A stretch of 64,000 nt of DNA, from assembly GCF_963678635.1 (NCBI RefSeq), contig NC_087067.1:310001-374000 (forward strand), given 5' to 3'. Both the position numbers and the translations under genes were made by a program. Positions 32,389 through 43,240 of the stretch are shown here, piece after piece (position 1 is the first letter of the stretch; each line of letters starts with the position of its first letter). The notes below the pieces were generated by a model that saw only the letters and a program-made list of their open reading frames with translations, was not told where the DNA came from and made no database searches. Source of the DNA: Symsagittifera roscoffensis (lineage: Eukaryota > Xenacoelomorpha > Acoela > Convolutidae).

Positions 32389-32501
32389 CTCCGCCCGGAA
32401 GCATTGCATGCAAGTAATGTTTCCCCAAGCCCGGGTAAAGGAGGAGAGTTGGCGATAGGAAGGGCATCCAGCCGTGAAACTCCGCTTCAACCTACTGAAT
32501 C

Positions 32502-33552
32502 ATGAATACGCCGGCAAATATAGGGGGCAGTACACCCCGAAGTGCTGCGCGGGTGTTGTCGGTGCCGGCCTACGTCAGAAAGAATGCACTGCCACCCCGC
32601 AACTCCCTGAGGCAAATGACGGCTGCAGAGCCTGCCACGCCAGGAAACAAGTTCCGGGTTGCTACGTGGAACGTTGGGTCCATGACTGGAAGGAGTGGTG
32701 AGGTAGCAAGAGAACTTGGTGAGCGAAATGTTGATGCTGCCTGCCTTCAAGAAACTCGGTGGAAAGGAGCAGGAACAAGAATGATTGGAAACGGTTACAA
32801 GTTCTTCTGGTCTGGCGGAAAGAAAAGAAAATGGAGTTGGCATTGCTGTCGTTGAACACTAAGTGGACCGTGTGGTGGAGGTCAACCGTGTCAACGACCG
32901 CATCGTCTCCGTTACGGTTATTTTGGAAGATCGTCCCTACAAATTGATATCTGCGTATTGCTCACAAAGCCAGTTAACAGAAGATATGAAAATTCAATTC
33001 TACGATGCCCTTGAATGTGAGTTGCTAACGACCGATAACCCGCTGGTTGGTGGTGATTTCAACGGACACATTGGCGAGGACAACTCAAGTTGCGAAAGTG
33101 TACACGGTGGTTTTGGTTATGGAAGCCAGAACCGTGACGGCGTCCGACTACTAGACTGTACCATGTCTGCACGACTGTTTATTGCCAACACTGCGTTCAA
33201 GAAACCACACACTCAGTTGGTGACATTTATGTCGGGCCGTAATGCAACCCAGATCGATTATATTCTTAACAGAAAAGGCTCAATCTCTTTAAAGAATGCA
33301 AAGACCTTTCCAGTTGGCACTCAGCATAAACTTGTTGTAGCTGACTTTACCATGAAGAAAGTCCACAAACAAAGAAAAGTCAAGCGACAACCAAGGATAA
33401 AGACTTGGAATTTACGTGATTCAGAGACAAAGAAACTTTTCACTACTGAGTTTGCTGCGATACCTGAGGCTACTACATGGGAGAAAATGTTTGCAGTGTT
33501 TCTCGAGGACATGCAGCCTCACGTGAAACTTGGTGGTAGAACCAAGAAGTAG
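32502..33552 (+). pseudogene. LINE endonuclease domain (broken)
   Basis: The first frame carries RVATWNVGSM and CLQETRWKGAGT, the endonuclease Asn and Glu motifs. After a frameshift near 32825 and an in-frame TAA at 32860-32862, the second frame (from 32863) carries VGGDFNGHIG, TQIDYIL and HKLVVADF, which hold the remaining catalytic residues. The endonuclease nicks target DNA in this LINE class. The open reading frame ends at 33552. Confidence 0.88.
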
Positions 33553-33560
33553 AAGAAATT

Positions 33561-35544
33561 GTGAAAATGAAGAAACAACTGTTCAAACAGTGGCGCAGAA
33601 ACAGAAACGATGCAAATCGGACAGCGTATGCGAATGCTAAACGTGCTGCAAAGCATACGATTCGTGATGCTATCAACAGTCAAGCAGAGCAAGCTAATGC
33701 AGAAGCTGACTCTAAGAAGATCTTCAATATAGCAAAGCAAAGGGCCAAGCAAAGACAAGACGTTGCTTGAAGACGTTGACAAGACGGCACGAATTGCTTG
33801 AAGGATGCAGAAGGGAAACTTCAAACTAACTTTGCTGCTCGTAAGAAAATATGGAAAGACCATATCCATGAAATCATGAATGTTGAACAACCTTACACTA
33901 GTAGTGACAAACCGGCTGTAGAGGGACCTTGTGAGGAAGTTACAGGGGCAGAGGTTAAGAGTGCCTTGCGAGCTTTAGCGAACAAGAAGGCTCCAGGGCC
34001 CAGTGGTATCACTGAAGAGGTGCTCAAAGCTGCCGGTGACCCTTGCATTGATGTTCTGACAACTATTTGCAACCAGATCTTATTCAGTGGTAAGATGACC
34101 GATGACTGGAAACTGAGCTCTCTGATTCGACTATACAAAGGTAAAGGTGAGCCTCTCAGTACCAACTCATATCGTGGTACAAAGTTACTGGAACATTCTT
34201 TTAAACTCATGGAGAAGGTTTTTGGGTCAAGACTCCGTGATATGATTACAATTGACAGAACACAGTATGGCTTTATGCCAGGTCGCGGCACTGTCGATGC
34301 AGTTTTTGTTGCCCCTTTACTGGATTTTTATCGACCTGGAGAAGGCCTTTGACCGTGTCCCGCGGCGCCTCATTATAGAAAGTTTGAGGCATAAACGCAT
34401 ACCAGAGCATTTTATAAACGCTATTATGGCAACATATGACGACTGTAAGACCTCAGTTATTGTGGACGGTAAACCGACAGATGCTTTTGATGTTACTGTT
34501 GGTGTGCATCAAGGTTCAATCCTCAGCCCCCTCCTGTTTATCACGGTTATGGATTATCTGACTGAAGAAGTGCGAGATGGCTCCATACTGGAAATGTTGT
34601 GTGCGGATGACATAACACTCGCAGCAGAGACACCCGAAGAAGTCATGAGGAATTACAGAATGTGGAAGTCAGCATTGGAGTCCAAAGGCCTTCGGGTGAA
34701 TGTGGGCAAAACCAAGGGAATGGGAGACCTCCCTAGTGTCACCCGTATTGCTGCTGTCGATCCTTGCGGCGTTTGTGGAACTAGAGTTGGCAGAAACTCG
34801 ATTATGTGCACTCTTTGCAGAAAATGGGTACATGGACGCTGTACCGGTATTAGAAGAAGTTTATCTCCACACGAGTCGAGTTTTCAGTGTTCTACATGCC
34901 AAACCCCAGCTGCAAGTGATCCTGCACCCCGTAACAGTTTCGACGAGTTGGAGAGTGTTAGTCAGTTTTGTTACTTGGGACACACGTTGCATACTACTGG
35001 AGACTGTGAAATTGCTATAAACGAGCGTATCAAGAACGCATGGTTTGCGTTTCATAACCATGGTGGCAATTTACTCGGGAAACGAGGGTTGTCCATGAAA
35101 CAAAGAGGTATTGTTTATTGTGCTTGTGTTCTCCCAGTGATGACGTACTCCTGTGAAACTTGGACACTCAAATTAGAACACAAACGCAGAGTACTTCCAA
35201 CGGAAAGTCGCATGGCCAGAATGATGTGTGGAGTAACCTTTCTAGATCGCATTCCTTCGGACTCTATTTTGAGCCGACTTGGTATTCAGAAGACCGTTAT
35301 TGACTGTGTTAAAAACTCTAAAATGCGATGGTTTGGGCATGTCATGCGTAGAGAAGATAGTAGTCCAATCCAAGAAGCGTATTTCCTTGAGGTCCCTGGA
35401 AAAAGACCCAAAGGAAGACCAAGAAAGACATGGATAGAGGAGGTGAAGGAGGAAATGAGAAGGCGAGGACTGACGGAAGCCGATGCACACGACCGCAAAC
35501 TCTGGCGCTCGAAGATTCAGGAGCGCCCCGCCGACCCCGTTTGA
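33561..35544 (+). pseudogene. LINE reverse transcriptase with PHD-like zinc finger and C-terminal domain (broken)
   Basis: A basic linker (33561-33770) precedes a frame at 33798-34352 with KKAPGPSGITEEVL and YGFMPGRGTVDA. After a shift near 34300-34330, the frame to 35544 has FIDLEKAFDRVPR (motif A), GVHQGSILSPLLF (motif B) and CADD in place of the common Tyr-Ala-Asp-Asp. A Cys-x2-Cys-x10-Cys-x2-Cys-x4-His-x2-Cys..Cys-x2-Cys finger (CGVCGTRVGRNSIMCTLC begins it) follows at about 34765-34905. Then come the FCYLGHTL thumb motif and a basic tail ending RSKIQERPADPV. Confidence 0.88.
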
Positions 35545-37578
35545 TCGGGATAAGGCGGCAATGATGATGATGCTGATTAGTAAGGTTAAATTTTTTAGCC
35601 TAAACGACCAATTTTATAACGAACGTTACTGTTACTTGATCGCTTTACTCGATCGAAATGAGACTAAAACTGAAGAATTTGGAAACGGGTTTCCTCGGCA
35701 CAGAGGCAGCTTTTAAAATTTTAAAGGTTGTTTGAATCACGACTGAGAGGGCTTTGATATGATATATCACTTGATCAATTCTGATGATTTTTTGTGGTAC
35801 CTGATTTTGCTCGGGAAAAAATATGAAACACCCGAAACAAAGTTCCTCCCCCATTTTCGATGGTCAGAACAGTAAACTTTGCGAATGGTTCAGAATAACT
35901 TGGGTTCTTTTCATAGTCTTTTTTTTCTGTCATACGTTCCCGCTGATCAGTATTAAGAGTCGATGAACGTAGTTCAGAATCATAGCGACTGATTTTTTTT
36001 CAGTAAGTCTTCGCGGTTTCACTTTGATTGTTTTAGGCTCATGTCGTTTCCTTTGTTGAAAGGAAGGCAATTTCCACTAACGAACAGCAAAAGTGTTCAG
36101 GCCGTGGAAAACGTGATCGACTTCTAGTTTCGAAAGCGGTATTTTTCAGATTTCCCAGCTGAATAAAAAAGTTCACCCTTTGATCCATTTTTCACCATTT
36201 GAAGTTGATTTAATCATAAAAGTACAATCGTAAATTTTTCTAGAGTTTTAAAAAGCTTCCAGACCATCCAGTTGTCTCTTGAAATTTCAAGTTGTAATTT
36301 CATTTTGTTTTCGTTAACTTGCGTTTATTGACTCTTCTCCCACTGCTTGTTGGCTGTTTGATATTTTTCAACGAAACACATTCAGAATTTGGAAGTAAAA
36401 TTTTAGTCTGTCAGAATAACTTTTTGAAGTGTGGGAGCCCTTGTGTTAAAAACTCTAAAATGCGATGGTTTGGGCATGTCATGCGTAGAGAAGATAGTAG
36501 TCCAATCCAAGAAGCGTATTTCCTTGAGGTCCCTGGAAAAAGACCCAAAGGAAGACCAAGAAAGACATGGATAGAGGAGGTGAAGGAGGAAATGAGAAGG
36601 CGAGGACTGACGGAAGCCGATGCACACGACCGCAAACTCTGGCGCTCGAAGATTCAGGAGCGCCCCGCCGACCCCGTTTGATCGGGATAAGGCGGCAATG
36701 ATGATGATGCTGATTAGTAAGGTTAAATTTTTTAGCCTAAACGACCAATTTTATAACGAACGTTACTGTTACTTGATCGCTTTACTCGATCGAAATGAGA
36801 CTAAAACTGAAGAATTTGGAAACGGGTTTCCTCGGCACAGAGGCAGCTTTTAAAATTTTAAAGGTTGTTTGAATCACGACTGAGAGGGCTTTGATATGAT
36901 ATATCACTTGATCAATTCTGATGATTTTTTGTGGTACCTGATTTTGCTCGGGAAAAAATATGAAACACCCGAAACAAAGTTCCTCCCCCATTTTCGATGG
37001 TCAGAACAGTAAACTTTGCGAATGGTTCAGAATAACTTGGGTTCTTTTCATAGTCTTTTTTTTCTGTCATACGTTCCCGCTGATCAGTATTAAGAGTCGA
37101 TGAACGTAGTTCAGAATCATAGCGACTGATTTTTTTTCAGTAAGTCTTCGCGGTTTCACTTTGATTGTTTTAGGCTCATGTCGTTTCCTTTGTTGAAAGG
37201 AAGGCAATTTCCACTAACGAACAGCAAAAGTGTTCAGGCCGTGGAAAACGTGATCGACTTCTAGTTTCGAAAGCGGTATTTTTCAGATTTCCCAGCTGAA
37301 TAAAAAAGTTCACCCTTTGATCCATTTTTCACCATTTGAAGTTGATTTAATCATAAAAGTACAATCGTAAATTTTTCTAGAGTTTTAAAAAGCTTCCAGA
37401 CCATCCAGTTGTCTCTTGAAATTTCAAGTTGTAATTTCATTTTGTTTTCGTTAACTTGCGTTTATTGACTCTTCTCCCACTGCTTGTTGGCTGTTTGATA
37501 TTTTTCAACGAAACACATTCAGAATTTGGAAGTAAAATTTTAGTCTGTCAGAATAACTTTTTGAAGTGTGGGAGCCCT
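35305..37578 (+). repeat. Tandem duplication of 1137 bp (LINE 3' end plus flank)
   Basis: 35305-36441 and 36442-37578 look identical by eye. Each unit starts TGTGTTAAAAACTC, includes the last 270 bases of the LINE, and ends GTGGGAGCCCT. The outer breakpoints share TGT. The second copy creates a chimeric open frame (36319-36681) that joins flank sequence to the LINE tail. Confidence 0.92.
35735..36400 (+). repeat. Dispersed repeat downstream of the LINE, related to 3990-4330 and 10360-10640
   Basis: The first part (35735-35915) matches 10360-10640 in order of words; the second (36003-36330) matches 3990-4330 (shared CGTGATCGACTTCTA and the following TTTCGAAA). The tandem duplication copies it again at 36872-37537. 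No coding potential is seen. Confidence 0.5.
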
Positions 37579-37582
37579 TGTT

Positions 37583-40500
37583 CTATTATCAGATTTAAAA
37601 TTACTCAATAAAAGCTGTTTTGTATTTAAAATGAAGAAATTGATGTGTTAGAATCTGAATTTTTTGTTTAACTTTGCTGCTCGAAGGCGATTTTTTTTAC
37701 TGTAATTTGAATATTTAGAGTAATTGTAAGAGAAATTCAAAAAAGAATGTTTGAATTTTTTAACTGAATAACCTTGAAGACAGTATCATCTCGTGTGGCA
37801 AAAAATAACGTATCTTCAGTTATTGTTTCTTTGTGTATCTCAAAAACACAATGTAGTCCTCCAAACTAATTAATAAGAAAATAAAACTGACAATATTGAT
37901 GGCAAGTGAGCAGCCTTTTTGCATTTTTCAGTTGTTAGTCGTCCAGGATATGAGTTTTGCCAAAGTTGTCATCCCAAATTAGCAGCTTTTGTTTCGCCTA
38001 AGTCGCTAAAATCAGTCTTATTTTCTGCGTTAAACAATTAAGCTTCCAGCTGCCAATTTTAAGAATGAGACTATTTGAATAAGGGCAAAGCGCTGAATTT
38101 TCTGGTTGCTTTTTCAGGTCTATTGGTTAGTGCTTGTTACAAAATTATTGTGAAAGTTTCAAAAAAAATTTGAAAAAATTGCATGTTTGAATTTTTTTCA
38201 GATATCAAACCCCCACGCGCTATGTAGAAAAAACTATGTATTATATGCTAAAAACTTAGGTGGACCAATTAGCATGTCTCAGTTCAATTTGGAATGATTT
38301 CTGAGATGAATTAAATCTCCGCTCAGGCGTTATTAGTACGAAATACAACGAGAGTAAGTTTTCTCAAATAAGCAATCTTTGAACCAATCTAAGTTGACAT
38401 TAAAGACCACAGATTTTTGTACGTAATTTTGAATCGTTTCAAGTCTAACACGTCAAAGTTTTCACTTCATAACAATCATAAGCTTTAGAAAAATTATAGG
38501 TTACAAAATAACAGGGTTGAGGTTTTTTAAACGTTTTTCAAGAAACTTTCGAACATGCTTGACCAAGTTTCGCTATGTTTCGACCGCTCCGGAAATTTCA
38601 CTCTTAACTCGGCATTTATTTATTCACGTACAATTTTTTATCGACAGTTCAAAAACCATCAATCTATTATAAAAAACAATTACAAATTTTTGTTATGCGC
38701 AAACTTTGTTACTGTGAATTAAATATATACGGGCCAAACGTTTTTTTTCTGGTTAAGAGATTCTGAACCAAAATGTTAAGCCGTTTCGCGGAAGTTTTTT
38801 TAATTGACCGTATATCAAGAGAGCGTGTACGGAAAGAATTTTGATTTTCTGAAAACGGATTTATATTGAACATCTGGACCTACTACATGAAGTTCATGAC
38901 AAAACACTACCGGTGCTTACTGTCAAATCGGGCGTACGTTTTGTTTTTGCTAAAAGCATTGATTGGTTCAGTTAACGCCGTGGTACACAAATTTCTTGGT
39001 GAATTATTTGGATTCCAATTTTCGTTTTAAGTCAATTTCAGTTTTTGTTCCAATTTTGAGGGGCAAAGCCATAACATTCCCACGTGAAACGCAAGAGGTT
39101 CCCAATAACAATATTTAATTTTGGTTTGCGCTCTGTTTTTTAAACTATTAAGCCTTTTCTGAGTATATTTAAAGAAAGTTTAAACTTATTGCCTTTAAAA
39201 CCGTTTTTAGACAGCTATCTAGACAGCATGCGTCAAGCCCTCTATATTTTTTAAGTCAAAACTTTTTTTTATACTGTAGCCAAAGACAGTTCGGTCGATA
39301 TTCAATTCAGACAATTCAACCGAAAGTATACAAACAATTCATCCAGAGAAAGTTCAGCCAGTTTTTCAAAACGCCAGAATTAAAAAAGAAAAAACGGAAT
39401 TGGAGTTATTTCTCGGTGTAAGGTCCCCATTGGGCGCGCTACGCGCGCGTCGTCACTTCGCGTTGATAACCGGATCTTAATTTTGTATAGATTCCTACCT
39501 TCTTGTGGCAAGCTCGCAACACGTTGGCGCGAATGCGACGGTCACTGTTATTGGCTGAATTATCTGCACACTTTTCGTTGAATTGTTTGCATTTCATATT
39601 TAATGTATTGTCTTTGGCTGAATTGTCTGGACGCGTATCAAGTATATCGTATGGATTAGAAGAATATGAACCGAACAGAACAACTGAAATTTTTTAAAAA
39701 GAGCAGGGGAATGTTAAACTGTCCTACATTGTCATACGCACTGAAAGCTTAGCAGATTCGTTGGTTGTCAATTTTCTCCATCATAGTTTTTACAATCTCT
39801 TTTTCTTCCACAAAGTTGCAAATAAAAGCTACAGGTGTTTTACCTGCACTTATGCGATACCCTTCTTCAAAAATTCTATGAAACTTCAACATATATCAAG
39901 AAATCCTTTGAAAAGCTCCAAAATAAGCAAAATAAATTAACCAAAATATGGTTTTTACTTCAGAATTTTTATGTTCAACAAATTGGCAGTCTGTCTTGAA
40001 GTAGTCGTTAACAGGCAGACTTGGAAGAAATGTAAGCCAAATTCACGGAGACAAACTGGAAGCTCACTTTAAAAAAAATTATCTTGTAATTAAGATATCA
40101 GCTTTAAATGTAAAAAATGGCAGCTCTCTGAAATTCCAAAGCTTTCACCAAGTTTCTGTTTCTCACAATTAGATGTTTTTTGGGCCACTTGGCCCTTTTT
40201 TAAAATTGAAGTTTTAACTTTAAACTAAGTCCCGTAAGCAGTGTTTGACATGAGATTCACCTTTTTTTTGCGTTCAAAAAATTATTTTTGAGAGTTTATC
40301 AGTGGAATTTTTTCATTGCTTTTAATTGTCTGGGAAATTAGCCTTTTTTAAATCTGTTTACTTTTGCAAGATTTCGGTTGGTAGTGTATTAGTACAAAAC
40401 TTTTTTTTTAAAACTAATTGCAGATTCTTGTGGTCATTAAAAGTGTTCACTTACTACACTTATCCCATAATCATAATTTGTAGCATTCGAAATTTCATAT

Positions 40501-41389
40501 TATCTGTTCTCTGTTTTCTTTGAGGCTAGTGCTTGTGCCTAATTAAGTGTCCATGGCTGCTTGGATAGTAAGAGAGACACATAATATCTATGTGCGTGGA
40601 TTGATACGACACATAGATGATTTTCTTAATTCGAGGTTTTTTCTCATTTTTAAAGCTTTTATAGAGCTGCTTTTTGTCGTGTTCTCGCTGGCGTTTACGA
40701 AGACCAGCTTCGCCTTTTTGTAAAGATGCTCCGGTTTGTATTTCATTATACATGAGAATATACATACTCAGAAGCTAAAATAAAGTACTCTTACGAATTG
40801 TATTAATAAATCAATTAAATTTATACTAGAATTTGCAGGACTATTAGCCACTGTTTTTACACTTGCAAAACCAAGTGTTTTTTAATCAGTAACGATTTTT
40901 TCCCGTAAACAACTTTTTTGTGCAAGTTTTCAACTTGCTTTGTTATTGAAACTTTTTGAGCTTCAGATTCTTTCGCACTTAGTTTAGAGGTAAGGCCGTC
41001 GTCTTTGACCCTAATGTCCAATATTCGTGTCCCGGCAGGATATTTTTTTCCAGTATATATGCAATTAAAAAAAAACATTTAAAAAAATTTCCGCTAAACG
41101 ACTTTCATTTTTCTGCTCAAGTTTCGTCGGCTTAGTTGCCACATCACGGACTTTTCCTGTGCTGTAAACAAGTATCATTGTAGTTGCCAGTGTTTTTCAT
41201 TAAAGTTTCAGAGGGGACTCGAAACTTTTCAATTTTTTTTTGTTATAAAACAAATTGTTTTTTTTTCTCAAACGGTGTCTGCTTAAATTTTTTTGGCTTC
41301 ATTTCAGTGTTGTATTTTTGTTCCCCTCGCTAATAAATAAAAACAGGTACTATAAAACTTTATGGGATTGGTTTTTTTGTTTCATTTTT
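37583..41389. other. Gene-free AT-rich region
   Basis: No exon or transposon protein is recognised. At 39260-39420 and 39545-39690 there are diverged inverted segments sharing CAAACAATTCA and GCCAAAGACA, with a CpG-rich palindrome between them (39434-39450, GCGCGCTACGCGCGC). This may be a decayed TIR element. The remainder shows only homopolymer-rich sequence. Confidence 0.4.
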
Positions 41390-42950
41390 TTTGAGACGCG
41401 TTGGAAAATGTTATCACTCTTTTTTTAAATTTTTTAAAAAATGTTATCTTTTAAAAATTGGCCATAGCTCTTTTTTTAAAAAAATGTTGTCACCAATTTT
41501 CAAAAAGTGGTTTCAGTTTTCTCTAAAAATACCTTGCCAAATCTGAGATCTCGATTTCCATCGGAAAAGTTGGTTGTAGGAAACTCACGTGCATTAGCAG
41601 CTACGCTCAAATTTTTCAACAAAAAAAGCGATGGCCCTTAAAAATCTCAAACTTTCCACTTTCTACCGTTTGTTGAAATTTCGTGATTTTCCCCAAAAAC
41701 TACCCTCCAAAATCTGAGATTTTCATTTCTATCGAAAAAACGAGTTGTGCGAATCTCCACAGAATAAATTTTTGACTTTTTTGACCGTTTTTTTTAAAAC
41801 TCTGAGTCAAAGCCTACGCTTTAAAGAGATTTTGACAGAAGACAAAATGTAAGAAGCTCCCTGCGTAAGCGGCTACGCCCAAGTTATTTACACGAAAAAT
41901 TATGAACCTCGACAAGATCAAATATTGGATTCAATGGAGAGAATTGGGTGTGGGAATTTCCCCTGCATTGATGCACTAGTGGCTACGGCCATTTCTCTAC
42001 CAAGAGGTAATCGTCCTCGGAAAAATCATATTTGTGACTTTTTGATCGTTTTTTGAAGACCTTTGATTTCTCTCATAAGATACTTTTCCAAATCTGAAGT
42101 TTTAAGTCCAATCGAAACAGTAAGTTATATGAAACAAGGGTACACGCTCTAATTTTTTCCACAAAAATCAAGGGTCCTCAGAAAAGTCAATCATTACATT
42201 ATTTGATAGTTTTTTAAGTTTTTTTAAATACTACTTTTCTCAGAGATTTTTGGCTCAATCAAAGCAAAGGGTTGAATAACACCCCAGAATAAACGGCGAC
42301 GTCAAAATTTTCCAACAAAAATTATGCCAACAAAAACTTTCGCTTTTTCTAAAATTTTAGTGTTTCTCAAAAATTATTCTGCCGTTTTTCAAAAAAACGG
42401 GTGAACAATGGAAAGCGCACTTACTCTTCTGTTTCCCTGTGTGATACCCTTGTCCTCTTTCTGCAACTTTCGAAAAAAAACAGTGGGTGGAAGGGTGGAA
42501 TATTTGACCCATATTTTTGATTTTTTTTCCTTTTCTCAAAATGCAGCCTACCAAATCTGCGAATCTGAAATTTTAGTTTCAATGAATAGAACAGAATTGA
42601 CAAAAACTTCTGGATAAACTGCTACGCCAAAGTTTTCATACCTAAATTTATGGCCCTCGGACTAGTCCAACTTTTGATTTTTTGAGCAGTTTTTGAATAA
42701 ACTTTTTTCGTACACTAACCTCCCAAACCTGAGATTATTGGTTCAATGGAGATAAAATTAGTGAAGAACTCACTGTATTAGCGGCCACAAGTTGTTAAAA
42801 GCATATCTTTATAATTGGTTTGGCACACTTTTTTTACTAAGACTGTTTTTGGAAAGTTGTTTTTACTTTACTCGAAAACTACCGTGGCAACTCTCAAGTT
42901 AAGTCTGGATTGTCCTTTTACCTGCAATATCATTTAAGCCCGGCCTTCCT
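41390..42950. repeat. Degenerate composite repeat, copy 4
   Basis: Subrepeats of about 150-180 bases with CTACCCTCCAAAATCTGAGA, CCATCGGAAAAGTTGGTTGT and AGCGGCTACGCCC-like words occur at about 41525, 41700, 41830, 41925, 42080, 42240, 42370, 42545 and 42720. This is the longest of the four copies. No hairpin tail is seen at its end. Confidence 0.62.
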
Positions 42951-43156
42951 CGCAAATTTATTATGAAGTTGATTTCTTTTTTTTTTTGAAAAAAAGTTAA
43001 GAGGGATAGATTTAAATTCAATCGGGATGAAAAAGTATTATTTCAAAAAAATACTTCTAGGGAATATACTTGTTGCTTCCATGTTCTCAGAAGCCTGGCC
43101 AAACTGCTTACTTGTCGCAGATATTCCTAATCGCTTTTCTGAGTGCAGTTCTCATA

Positions 43157-43240
43157 GCAGGTATGGCCAAGTAGCTCAGTGCTCTGACAGCCGCTCCAAT
43201 TGCTGATAAAACTTGAGCCGCACGAATGAACCATACTTCT
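43157..43240 (+). repeat. tRNA-like (SINE-like) fragment at the satellite border
   Basis: GGCCAAGTAGCTCAGTGCTC resembles a tRNA A-box region and CTGACAGCCGCT parallels the SINE at 10155. A B box is not clear. It ends about 25 bases before the first satellite monomer. Confidence 0.35.

Larger units (their letters stand above)
32389..35576 (+). mobile_element. Full-length RTE-like LINE retrotransposon, inactivated
   Basis: About 3.19 kb, the usual RTE size, flanked by a 14-bp duplication. The 5' part has AGGAAGGGCATCCAGCCGT, a word typical of RTE 5' ends. Next come an APE-type endonuclease, a reverse transcriptase and a C-terminal domain ending in an Arg-rich motif (GRPRKTWIEEVKEEM). The 3' tail is ATGATGATGATG. 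Frameshifts or stops occur near 32825, at 32860-32862, near 33552, at 33768-33770 and near 34300-34330, so the copy is not functional. Confidence 0.9.

Noticed and set aside
33893-34291. Minus-strand open frame of 132 codons within the LINE
   Set aside because: It is the antisense shadow of the reverse-transcriptase frame.
36319-36681. A new gene with a signal-peptide-like start (MRLLTLLPLLVGCLIFF) fused to a LINE tail
   Set aside because: It is formed at the junction of the 1137-bp tandem duplication; the N-terminal part is flank DNA also present at 37456-37578 without a partner.
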